Origin: an uncultured Flavobacterium sp.
GTDB taxonomy: Bacteria > Bacteroidota > Bacteroidia > Flavobacteriales > Flavobacteriaceae
Assembly: GCF_946479975.1 (NCBI RefSeq)
Contig: NZ_CAMLIX010000179.1
Coordinates: forward strand, 1-10,426
Direction: 5' to 3'
Length of the DNA stretch: 10,426 nt
Numbering within the stretch: position 1 is the first letter of the stretch; the number at the start of each line of letters is the position of its first letter. The notes under the pieces are model-generated. The model searched no databases, was not told the DNA's origin, and saw nothing but the letters and a program-made list of their open reading frames with translations. Shown in pieces: positions 1 through 7,079 of the stretch. A program made the position numbers and the translations under genes.

Positions 1-80
1 TTCTTCTCACTGTAACTCTCTTACTAATTCCGATTCTTAATTCTCACTCTCATTGACAGTCTTTTAGGGATTAGTTTTTT
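1..80. other. Non-coding left edge
   Basis: I see no supportable gene, RNA or promoter here. Reading frames are short on both strands. The stretch holds one stray ACTG (9-12) and one CAGT (57-60), which may be worn parts of the repeat block that follows. The next gene in the transcription direction must lie beyond the left edge. Confidence 0.5.
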
Positions 81-115
81 CAGTCGCAGTCGCAGTCGCA
101 GTCGCAGTCGCAGTC
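81..115. repeat. CAGTCG hexamer tandem repeat, almost six copies
   Basis: Five perfect copies of CAGTCG (81-110) are followed by a partial CAGTC (111-115). Being perfect and short-period, it could change copy number by slippage. Similar CAGTCGC pieces occur in the block at 4273-4308, also preceded by a TTAGTTT-like edge, so the two blocks appear related. Confidence 0.95.
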
Positions 116-119
116 TATA

Positions 120-150
120 ACTTTGTCAAAGTTTGAAACTTTGACAAAGT
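120..150. repeat. Nested perfect palindrome, 15-base arms
   Basis: ACTTTGTCAAAGTTT (120-134) and AAACTTTGACAAAGT (136-150) are exact reverse complements around a single central G. Each arm also contains its own smaller palindrome (ACTTTGTCAAAGT at 120-132 and ACTTTGACAAAGT at 138-150), so the element can fold as one hairpin or as two small ones. It sits between the CAGTCG array and the ACTG array, where the apex of a larger fold would be. No U-tract follows on the minus strand, so a standard intrinsic terminator is not supported. Confidence 0.9.
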
Positions 151-162
151 GTAATTTCCAAA

Positions 163-240
163 ACTGTAAACTGTAAACTGTAAACTGAGACTGTAAACTG
201 AGACTGAAAACTGTAAACTGATAACTGTAAACTGAGACTA
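163..240. repeat. Array of ACTG units running into the M16 peptidase stop codon
   Basis: Eleven ACTG units begin at 163, 170, 177, 184, 190, 197, 203, 210, 217, 224 and 231, always 6 or 7 bases apart, as ACTGTAA, ACTGAG or ACTGAAA. A twelfth, degenerate unit ACTA at 237-240 contains the peptidase stop codon (238-240). This is the right arm of a block whose left arm is the CAGTCG array at 81-115. CAGT and ACTG are reverse complements, so the whole 81-240 stretch can form an imperfect long hairpin. Confidence 0.9.
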
Positions 241-3003
241 AAGCGATCCAGATTTAATGATAATCATTTTATCTAGTTTGACATATTTCCTAATCGCATC
301 GTTTACCTGCTGCAGCGTTGCTTTTTCGATATCTTTTGGATATTGTTCGATATAGTCTGGTTCTAAACCTCTATCAATAAAGTTTAAAATCGTTCTTGCC
401 ATTCCGTTTGTGGTTGACATTCCGACTTTAAAACTTCCGATCAAGTTGGTTTTCTTGTTTTCCAATTCTTCAGCCGTAATTCCGTCTTTTACCCATTTGT
501 CCACCTGAACCATTGTAGCGTCAAGACCTTTCTGGAATAAACCTGGATTGAAAGATGCGTTTACAAACCAGTAGCCGCCAGTTTCGATATTGCCTCCTAA
601 ACCTGAAGAAATGCTGTAGGTCAAACCGTCGTTATCACGGACAGTCTGCATTAAACGTCCTGCAAATCCAGCTCCTAAAGTGTAATTTCCAATGTAGAAC
701 GGAATGTAATCTGCATCGGCTCTTTTTAAACCCGTAAACTGCCCGATGTACAATTCTGCACTTGGTTTTTCTGGAATTGTAACTACTTCAGTTTTTGCTG
801 CAGATTTTAAAGCTTCTTCAAATTTTAATTTTTCAGTAACACCGCCATTCCAGTTTTTGAATGATTTCTTTAAGGAAGCATTTAAGTTTGCACCATCTGT
901 ATCGCCTACAATTACCAGACGCATAGAAGCTGTTCCGAAATATTTTTTGTGGAAAGCTTTTACTTCATCCAATGTGGCGTTTTTTATGTTTGAAATATTA
1001 TCCTCAACACTTAGACTGTAATTTGGATTCCCCTTTGGATAAATTGCCTGAGACAAAGCAATGCTTCCTCTTTCACCCGGATCATTTAAACTCTGCTGCG
1101 TGTTTCCAATAAACTGCTGTTTTAAATTTTCGAATTCTTTAGCATCAAAAAGCGGATTTCTTAATTCTTCTGCCAATAAAGCAATCACCTGATCTAAGTC
1201 TTTTTTGAGACATTTGAATCCGATGTTGATTTTGAAAGTGGAAGCATTTACATTTAATGAAACACCTAATTTCTGCAGTTTTTCTGAGAATTTAAATTTA
1301 TCATTCGGCGTGGTTCCTTTTGATAACATAGAAGTAGTTAGCGAAGGAACCATATCATTTTTAGTTTCGCCGGCATAATTTCCCAGCGAAATACTTGCTG
1401 CAACAGTAACAAAATCTTTTGCAGATGTTTTTACTGAAACCACATCAATTCCTGATACTTTTTCTCTTTTGTAAGCCGAAGCCGATTTTTCAATTACATT
1501 TTCAAAAGAAAAATTTTCTGCTGTTTTATTCTGTATTGAAGATGAAACAGCTGGATTTTCTTCATGAGAATGTCCTTCTTCTGCATGTCTGTAATAAAAC
1601 GGACCGTTTTCAGGCATATACTTATTCGCTTTTGCGGTGTCTTTTTTTTGAGCGCCGGCTTGTTTTGGAACAAAATATCCTGTTGTACTCTGGTCTTCAA
1701 CCAAATATTTATTCGCCGCACGCAACACATCTGCCGGAGTTACTTTTTTAAGTCTGTCAACTCCTGTTACAAAATCTGTCCAGTCGCCTGCCGCGATTGC
1801 TTCGTTTAATTCAGATGCAATAACGCCGGATCCGTCGCGGGCCAGAATAGTCTGCGCACTTATTTTTGCCACAACACGGTTTACTTCATCCTGAGTTACT
1901 CCTTCTTTCTGGATTTTTGCCACTACTTCGCTGATTTTAGCATCAATATCTTCGTGTTTTGAAGAGGCAGGGAAACCAACACCAATAGTAAAAAGTCCGA
2001 CTTCTTTAAAGTTTGTTGCACTTGCGTAAGCATAAATTCCTAAACGGCTGTCAACAAAAGTTTTGTTCAAAATCGCCGACGGACCGGCTCCGATAATCTC
2101 AGCCAAAATATTCAATGCAGGAAGATCTTCGTGCAGCGCTCCAGGAATTTTATAAGCTTTGTTTACAACTCCCAGTTCACCTGGTTTTCTAACTACAATT
2201 TTACGTGCACCATATTGCTGCGGCTCCTGCGTGTAAGGCTGAGGCATTGCGTGCGGTGCTTTTGTAATTTTCCCGAAATATTTTTCGATTAATTCAAAAA
2301 CATTTTCTTTTTTGAAATCGCCGATAATCGTTAAAGTCGCATTATCCGGCCAGTAATAGGTATTGTAGAAATTCTTCAGCACTTCAATCGGCGCATTTTC
2401 AATATCCGATTTCCACCCAATTGTCGAATGATGATACGGATGCGCGATATATGCCGAAGCCCAGATTTCTTTATCTAATAAACTGTTGGGATCGTTCTCG
2501 CCTCTTTCAAACTCGTTTCTTACAACCGTCATTTCTGCTTCTTTATCTTCTTTCAATAATAAAGAATTACGCATTCTGTCGGCTTCAATCTGCAGCGCCA
2601 GTTCGATTTTATCACTTGGCAGTGTTTCAAAATAATTCGTACGGTCGTACCAGGTTGTAGCGTTTAACTGCGCTCCTGTATTTTGTAAAACATCAGTAAT
2701 CGAATTTCCATTTTTTTTGCTGAAATTCGACGTTCCTTTAAACATTAAATGTTCTAAAAGGTGCGTTGATCCTGTGTTTCCCAGCACTTCATGTTTAGAA
2801 CCCACACGATACACGATTTGTACCGTTGCAACAGGAGAAGCATTGTCCTGAAGAAGCAGAATGTTCATTCCGTTTGGCTGGTACAGATATTCTTCAATGC
2901 CGCCCAACTCTTTTATTTTCTTAAAGTTAACCGATTTGCTCTGTGCAGAAATAAGGGTACAGAAAGCTAGTGAGCAACAGCCCAGAAAGATATATTTTTT
3001 CAT
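238..3003 (-). CDS. Secreted two-domain M16 (pitrilysin/insulinase-type) zinc metallopeptidase
   Basis: Predicted periplasmic zinc peptidase of 921 residues. I chose the ATG at 3001-3003 because it opens a signal peptide (MKKYIFLGCCSLAFCTLISA, likely cut before Q21). The frame stays open to an ATG at 3087, but that adds 28 residues encoded across the hairpin and masks the signal peptide. The N-terminal half carries the inverted zinc motif HLLEH (81-85), with E164 in VRNEFERGEN as the likely third ligand. The C-terminal half is a second M16 domain without HxxEH but with the R/Y substrate-binding pattern VRDNDGLTY (R789, Y796). This is the usual active-plus-inactive pairing in one chain, with length near that of PqqL and FusC. 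A His-rich linker (RHAEEGHSHEE, about 472-482) joins the halves. It likely cleaves peptides or small unfolded proteins in the envelope. The TAG stop lies inside the last unit of the repeat array at 163-240. Confidence 0.95.
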   Translation of the reverse strand: MKKYIFLGCCSLAFCTLISAQSKSVNFKKIKELGGIEEYLYQPNGMNILLLQDNASPVATVQIVYRVGSKHEVLGNTGSTHLLEHLMFKGTSNFSKKNGNSITDVLQNTGAQLNATTWYDRTNYFETLPSDKIELALQIEADRMRNSLLLKEDKEAEMTVVRNEFERGENDPNSLLDKEIWASAYIAHPYHHSTIGWKSDIENAPIEVLKNFYNTYYWPDNATLTIIGDFKKENVFELIEKYFGKITKAPHAMPQPYTQEPQQYGARKIVVRKPGELGVVNKAYKIPGALHEDLPALNILAEIIGAGPSAILNKTFVDSRLGIYAYASATNFKEVGLFTIGVGFPASSKHEDIDAKISEVVAKIQKEGVTQDEVNRVVAKISAQTILARDGSGVIASELNEAIAAGDWTDFVTGVDRLKKVTPADVLRAANKYLVEDQSTTGYFVPKQAGAQKKDTAKANKYMPENGPFYYRHAEEGHSHEENPAVSSSIQNKTAENFSFENVIEKSASAYKREKVSGIDVVSVKTSAKDFVTVAASISLGNYAGETKNDMVPSLTTSMLSKGTTPNDKFKFSEKLQKLGVSLNVNASTFKINIGFKCLKKDLDQVIALLAEELRNPLFDAKEFENLKQQFIGNTQQSLNDPGERGSIALSQAIYPKGNPNYSLSVEDNISNIKNATLDEVKAFHKKYFGTASMRLVIVGDTDGANLNASLKKSFKNWNGGVTEKLKFEEALKSAAKTEVVTIPEKPSAELYIGQFTGLKRADADYIPFYIGNYTLGAGFAGRLMQTVRDNDGLTYSISSGLGGNIETGGYWFVNASFNPGLFQKGLDATMVQVDKWVKDGITAEELENKKTNLIGSFKVGMSTTNGMARTILNFIDRGLEPDYIEQYPKDIEKATLQQVNDAIRKYVKLDKMIIIKSGSL

Positions 3004-3038
3004 TTTTTTTTGAGATATTTTTTTATAGTGGTCAGTAA

Positions 3039-3083
3039 TCAGTTTTTTAGTGTTCAGTGCGATACTGAACACTAAAAAACTGA
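3039..3083. repeat. Perfect 20-bp inverted repeat between the TlpA-like and M16 peptidase genes
   Basis: The left arm at 3039-3058 (core AGTTTTTTAGTGTTCAGT) is the exact reverse complement of the right arm at 3064-3083, with a 5-base loop GCGAT. In addition, ACTGAACACTAAA occurs twice as a direct repeat (3064-3076 and 3079-3091), so the right arm is partly duplicated with a 15-base period. CAGT units (3033, 3040, 3055) lie left and ACTG units (3064, 3079) lie right, the same polarity as the other two blocks. In the transcript of the minus strand the stem carries a U6/A6 segment, but no clean U-tract follows, so it is hairpin-forming but not a textbook terminator. Confidence 0.88.
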
Positions 3084-3099
3084 ACACTAAATACTAGAT

Positions 3100-4233
3100 T
3101 TACGATTTGCTGAAAATTTCTTTCAATTTAGATTGTAATTCAGCTTCTCTAAGATTTTTAGCAACGATTTTTCCGTCAGGTCCAATTAAGTAATTGGTTG
3201 GAACCATTTTTACACCGTATAAAACTGCAGCGTCATTCTGCCATCCTTTTAAATCAGAAACATGTGTCCATGTTAAACCATCTTTTTCGATTGCTTTTTC
3301 CCAAAGTTTCTTTTTATCGTCTAGAGAAACTCCTAAAACATCAAATCCTTTGTCATGATATGTTTTGTAAGCTAGAACAACATTTGGATTTTCTTTACGG
3401 CATGGTCCGCACCAGCTTGCCCAGAAATCTACCAAAACATATTTTCCTTTATAATCTGATAATTTTACTACTTTTCCGTTTACATCCGTCTGAGAAAAAT
3501 CCAGGGCTTTAGCACCAATAGCCGTTTTATCATTAAGTTCAATAGTTGCCTTTAATTTTTTTCCGTAGAAAGATTTCTGAATTTCAGGAGATAAAATAGC
3601 ATAATATTCTTTTACTTTTTCAGGAGTTCCGTACGAAACGATTCGGTCTTCAATTACTAATGCTCCTCCTAAATTATCTTTATTTTTTCTGATGAATTTG
3701 TCTGTTAAATCATCCGCGAAAGCGCCAAGATCTTTCCATTTTTTATCCATCATGATTTGTTGCTCCGGCGTCAGTTTTACTTTTCCGCTTTGCGTTAATG
3801 AATCTGATAATTTATAGATTGGACCAGCAATTGCTTGTATTTTTTTGAATTCATTATCATAATATGATTTGTATAAATCATTCTGAGTAGATCCTGTAAC
3901 TTTAGCTTTAAAAATAGAATCTTTCTTTGCTTCAATTTTTATGTCTTCGTTATCCAAAAGAAAAGATGTTCCGAATTCCTGCCCTTTTATCTTAAGGACA
4001 TGAAACAAAGGCTCTCCCGTTTTTCCTGTAAAAGTAAAAGCACCATCTTTTACCTCGGCAGAATCAATGATTTTTTTATCTCCTTTTTCGTCTGCAAATT
4101 CCAGATAAACTGTTCCTTTATCTAATCCGGCAATTTTACCGGTAATTGTATAACCTTCTTTTTTTGCGCAAGAAGTAAATGTTGCCGCCATCGCCAAAGC
4201 GAATAGACTAGATTTTAAAATTGTACTTTTCAT
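3100..4233 (-). CDS. TlpA-like thiol-disulfide oxidoreductase with N-terminal DUF4369 (predicted lipoprotein)
   Basis: Predicted membrane-anchored thioredoxin-fold protein of 377 residues facing the periplasm. The N-terminus MKSTILKSSLFALAMAATFT is followed by SCAKKEG, giving a plausible Bacteroidota lipobox with lipidation at C22. Basic rather than acidic residues follow the cysteine, so a surface location is less likely (inference). A DUF4369-like domain spans about 28-105 (YTITGKIAGLDKGTVYLEF). A charged helical middle (about 115-235) and a redoxin domain (about 240-375) follow. The active site is WASWCGPCRKE (C275 and C278) and the cis-proline is in MVPTN (P345). It shares domain order with the gene at 4393-5592 but is clearly diverged, so the pair arose by an old duplication or separate recruitment. 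The leader is A/T-rich with no Shine-Dalgarno. It probably donates electrons to, or isomerises, disulfides in an exported or imported protein; the partner is unknown. Confidence 0.93.
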   Translation of the reverse strand: MKSTILKSSLFALAMAATFTSCAKKEGYTITGKIAGLDKGTVYLEFADEKGDKKIIDSAEVKDGAFTFTGKTGEPLFHVLKIKGQEFGTSFLLDNEDIKIEAKKDSIFKAKVTGSTQNDLYKSYYDNEFKKIQAIAGPIYKLSDSLTQSGKVKLTPEQQIMMDKKWKDLGAFADDLTDKFIRKNKDNLGGALVIEDRIVSYGTPEKVKEYYAILSPEIQKSFYGKKLKATIELNDKTAIGAKALDFSQTDVNGKVVKLSDYKGKYVLVDFWASWCGPCRKENPNVVLAYKTYHDKGFDVLGVSLDDKKKLWEKAIEKDGLTWTHVSDLKGWQNDAAVLYGVKMVPTNYLIGPDGKIVAKNLREAELQSKLKEIFSKS

Positions 4234-4272
4234 GTTATATTTTTTTTATTATTATGATCTTTTTTTAGTTTG

Positions 4273-4389
4273 CAGTCGCTTGGGTTAGTTTACAGTCGCG
4301 GTCGCAGTTTTCAGTTATTAACTAAGCGATTAAAGTAAAACTGTCACTGAGACTGAAAACTGAAAACTGAGACTGAAAACTGACTACTA
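4273..4389. repeat. CAGT/ACTG intergenic repeat block between the two TlpA-like genes
   Basis: Most of the 159-base gap is made of short units. On the plus strand, four CAGT units (4273, 4293, 4305, 4312) are followed by seven ACTG units (4340, 4346, 4352, 4359, 4366, 4372, 4379), mostly 6 or 7 bases apart on the right. CAGTTTTCAGT (4305-4315) is the perfect reverse complement of ACTGAAAACTG at 4352-4362, and again of the copies at 4359-4369 and 4372-4382, so several alternative 11-bp hairpins can form. The array ends four bases short of the upstream gene's stop codon. No run of U follows the structure in the coding direction. Confidence 0.85.
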
Positions 4390-4392
4390 AAA

Positions 4393-5592
4393 CTAAGATT
4401 TCAAAAGTTCTTTCAGCTTCGCTTCTAATTCTGCACCTCTTAAATTGTCGCTGATAATTACACCTTTACTATCCACTAAATAAGTTGCCGGAATTGCTTT
4501 TACATTAAATGATTTACTCACTTTATCATCATCAAGAAGATTATGCCATTGCATATTTTCCTGACCTAAAGCTTTCTGCCATGCTTTTTCGTCTTTATCA
4601 ATTGAAATACTTAAAATTTCAAATCCTTTTGGAGCATATGCTGCGTACGCTGTTTTTAGGTTCGGAATTTCTTTTCGGCATGGACCGCACCATGAAGCCC
4701 AAAAGTCTACCAAAATGTATTTTTTTCCTGCAACAATCTCTTTTACATTGTAGGCTTTTCCGTCTTTATCTTTTAATCCAAAATTGGCAACGCTTGTTCC
4801 AATTAATGATTTCGGATTCAAATCTTTTTCTACAACCTGACCGTAATAACTTTTCTTTGCAGCGTCTGAAAACTGCTCGTAAATTGGTTTTTGATCTGGA
4901 GTAAAATAACTGTATGAAGTCAGCATAAAAAATGGTCCCCACCAAGTTGCTTTGTGTTTTGCAATAAGATCTGATGTTGTTTTTTGTACTTTAGTAAAAA
5001 ATGCTTTTTCTTTAGCTTCAAAAGCTTTAAATTCTGGCGTATTGCCAATAGAATCCATCACTTTTTTATTTCCAGAAACTCTTGCTTTACCATACGATTC
5101 TTGTATTGCTTCAGTTCCTTTATGATATTCTAGGTAATCGTTGTTTAATTCTTCTTTAAAAGCAGTTTCCTTCGTATAATAATCATGAGATTTTGATCCT
5201 GTAATTGTTACCTCTTTAAAAGAAATTTTTTCTCCTTCTTTATCTGAAACAGTACCAGCTGCTGTAATTTTTATTGTTGAATTTTCGACCATTACAGCAA
5301 TATTTCCTTTGTTTTTACCAAAGACAACATAGAAAAATCGAGGTTCACTTAGTTTTCCTGAGAAAGTAAATTTTCCCTCTTTTAATGTTGTTTCAGCAAC
5401 TGGCAGTTCAGAAAGATGTGTTGCTCCTGGGATTAATTTAACCGTTGTTCCGTCGGCTAGACCAGAAATAGTTCCGTCAATTGTGTACGAGGCTGGAGCA
5501 GTTGTTGTTTTCTTTTTTTGTGAAAAGCCGTTATGAGAAATCATAAACAAGCAGAAACACAATGCTGTTATTTTAAATTTAATTGCATTCAT
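4393..5592 (-). CDS. TlpA-like thiol-disulfide oxidoreductase with N-terminal DUF4369 (secreted)
   Basis: Predicted periplasmic thioredoxin-fold protein of 399 residues. A signal peptide (MNAIKFKITALCFCLFMISH) ends near GFS|Q, residues 24/25, and looks like a signal peptidase I site, with no convincing lipobox. Residues about 36-110 form a DUF4369-like beta domain (YTIDGTISGLADGTTVKLIP). A helical, charged middle section (about 135-250) follows, then a redoxin/AhpC-TSA domain (about 262-397) with the active site WASWCGPCRKE (C302 and C305) and the cis-proline motif AIPAT (P368). The intact CxxC and cis-proline argue for an active disulfide reductase, but the substrate is unknown. It sits 63 bases after the SusD-like gene, behind the hairpin at 5611-5648. 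The neighbouring TlpA-like gene is a divergent paralogue with the same domain order. Its TAG stop is followed closely by the repeat block at 4273-4389. Confidence 0.93.
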   Translation of the reverse strand: MNAIKFKITALCFCLFMISHNGFSQKKKTTTAPASYTIDGTISGLADGTTVKLIPGATHLSELPVAETTLKEGKFTFSGKLSEPRFFYVVFGKNKGNIAVMVENSTIKITAAGTVSDKEGEKISFKEVTITGSKSHDYYTKETAFKEELNNDYLEYHKGTEAIQESYGKARVSGNKKVMDSIGNTPEFKAFEAKEKAFFTKVQKTTSDLIAKHKATWWGPFFMLTSYSYFTPDQKPIYEQFSDAAKKSYYGQVVEKDLNPKSLIGTSVANFGLKDKDGKAYNVKEIVAGKKYILVDFWASWCGPCRKEIPNLKTAYAAYAPKGFEILSISIDKDEKAWQKALGQENMQWHNLLDDDKVSKSFNVKAIPATYLVDSKGVIISDNLRGAELEAKLKELLKS

Positions 5593-5610
5593 TTTTTGAT
5601 TGATATTTTA

Positions 5611-5648
5611 AAAAGCTTCCCTTTCGGAATCCTAATCAGGAAGCTTTT
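5611..5648 (-). terminator. Terminator-like hairpin between the SusD-like and TlpA-like genes
   Basis: Perfect 10-bp inverted repeat: AAAAGCTTCC (5611-5620) and GGAAGCTTTT (5639-5648), with an 18-base loop. Read on the minus strand, the closing arm runs into UUUUU followed by AAAAUAUC, so it has the U-tract expected of an intrinsic terminator for the receptor/SusD pair. It lies only 18 bases before the ATG at 5592, so it may be an attenuator that lowers downstream expression. I saw no consensus Bacteroidota -7 element (TAnnTTTG) in this gap. Confidence 0.75.
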
Positions 5649-5655
5649 GAAGTAA

Positions 5656-7062
5656 TTATTTGGCTACGTTTTGCGTAATTGTTCCGTTTCCTGGATTTTG
5701 CGTTGCTCCTTGCGGGAAAGGCATTGTCCATAAATGAGAATCTGATTTTAAGGTGTACGTATTTCCATTTGCCGTTTTAGTGAAACTTACTTTGTAAGTG
5801 CCTTCTGCATTTAAACGACGAGCATCTGCAAAAGGAACTATTGTATTAACCAATTCATTTCTTTTGGTTCTGAAAATAGCGTTCAAAGCAGTTGTTTTAT
5901 CAGTAGTTGAAATATCCTGATAAGAAGCAGGAAGAATACGAGTTTTACGAACTGTATTTAAAACTCCTAAAGCCTCACTAATTTTATTATCGCGAGCCAG
6001 ACATTCTGCTTTAATCATATAAACCTCAACAGTTGTCATTCCTCCAAAATTAAAAAGACCATTTAAAGTTCTTCTATAATAGGTTTCTGCACCTACTGTA
6101 TAAATTTTCCATCGAGAGATAAAACGCGCATCTCCAGTTTCAAAACGTTGTGCACGTTCTACAGGAATACTATTTTCTGTAGATACATTATTTGTCATAC
6201 CGTGACGATAATTATAATTTTCTACATAGGTATATCCCATTGGAGAAGTTGTCGCAGTGTATGAATTTGGTGCATCAATTACAGCCTTGTTTGCATTGTA
6301 ATAGCCAATCCAGTCAAATAATTTATTGTTTTCTGCCAAAGCCAAATCTGCATATTTCAGGGCTTCTGTATAATTATTCATCTGCAGATAAACTCTAGAA
6401 TAAAAGGCATAAGCTGTTCCTAAATTTGGATGCAAAGGTGTTTGAGAAACCTTTAATAAATATGGTAAAGCGTCTTTAACATCATTCAAAATAAAATCAT
6501 ACATTTCCTGAATTGTCACCTGTTTACTTGGCGCATTAATGTTTGCACTAGTAATTAACGGAACTGATAATTTTGTTGAAGCTGTAGCAGCTACATAGGT
6601 ATCGGCATAAAAATTTACCAAGTTGTAATAATTCATGGCACGCAGTATTTTTGCTTCTGCCCAAACTACTCTTTTGTCTGCTTCAGTTGCATTAGTGGTA
6701 GTTAATGCATTTTCAATAATCAAATTGAAAGTTGAAATTCCCTGATAACTTGCATAATATGTTGTTTCATCTGAAACTTTAAACGAAATTCTATCTGCAT
6801 TTTCGTCCCACATATAATTGGCATTAATCAACCTGTCACTTGACAAAGTTGCAAGCGTAACATATTGATCGTTTAACAATTGTGAAGCGCCTACTATATT
6901 TACTCTGTGATTGGTATATTCGTCACGTAAAAAAGCTTCAAAATCTGCTAATGTTGTTGGTGCTTTTGATCCTTTTGGAACATCGCTCAAATAATCTTCG
7001 CAAGAAGCAAAGGTTAATCCTAAAGCTAATAAGCACGCTATCTTTTTGTATATATTTTTCAT
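5656..7062 (-). CDS. SusD/RagB-family nutrient-uptake outer membrane lipoprotein
   Basis: Predicted surface-exposed lipoprotein that caps the SusC-like barrel and binds its ligand. The 468-residue protein begins with a lipoprotein signal peptide (MKNIYKKIACLLALGLTFASC) with the lipidated cysteine at 21. Acidic residues follow (CEDYLSDVP), which fits surface export signals known in Bacteroidota, though that is inference. The N-terminal half is SusD-like, with helical TPR-type stretches (AEAKILRAMNYYNLVNFYAD; AYAFYSRVYLQMNNYTEALK). The C-terminal part shows the family pattern FRTKRNELVNTIVPFADARR and ends with LWTMPFPQGATQNPGNGTITQ, resembling the usual terminal NP-x-x-x-QN segment. Its length is at the short end for the family. 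It starts 17 bases after the receptor stop codon, has no Shine-Dalgarno sequence (normal for the phylum), and is followed by a terminator-like hairpin at 5611-5648. Confidence 0.96.
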   Translation of the reverse strand: MKNIYKKIACLLALGLTFASCEDYLSDVPKGSKAPTTLADFEAFLRDEYTNHRVNIVGASQLLNDQYVTLATLSSDRLINANYMWDENADRISFKVSDETTYYASYQGISTFNLIIENALTTTNATEADKRVVWAEAKILRAMNYYNLVNFYADTYVAATASTKLSVPLITSANINAPSKQVTIQEMYDFILNDVKDALPYLLKVSQTPLHPNLGTAYAFYSRVYLQMNNYTEALKYADLALAENNKLFDWIGYYNANKAVIDAPNSYTATTSPMGYTYVENYNYRHGMTNNVSTENSIPVERAQRFETGDARFISRWKIYTVGAETYYRRTLNGLFNFGGMTTVEVYMIKAECLARDNKISEALGVLNTVRKTRILPASYQDISTTDKTTALNAIFRTKRNELVNTIVPFADARRLNAEGTYKVSFTKTANGNTYTLKSDSHLWTMPFPQGATQNPGNGTITQNVAK

Positions 7063-7079
7063 CGTCTGATTATTATAAA

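Noticed and set aside
120..150. Standard intrinsic terminator after the peptidase gene
   Set aside because: The stem is perfect but no U-tract follows on the minus strand, so it is listed as a palindromic repeat instead.
81..240. CRISPR array
   Set aside because: Units are 6-7 bases with no unique spacers of 25-40 bases, and no cas gene is present.
1642..1649. Phase-variable homopolymer (A8) in the peptidase gene
   Set aside because: A8 tracts also occur elsewhere (2711-2718) and are expected in AT-rich lysine-coding DNA; the frame is intact and there is no sign of variation.
1419..1751. Plus-strand reading frames opposite the M16 and other genes
   Set aside because: They overlap strongly supported minus-strand genes, have no recognisable domain and show skewed compositions typical of antisense shadows.
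4234..4392. Insertion sequence or MITE with target-site duplication
   Set aside because: There are no clear terminal inverted repeats flanked by a direct duplication and no transposase; only the CAGT/ACTG syntax is seen.
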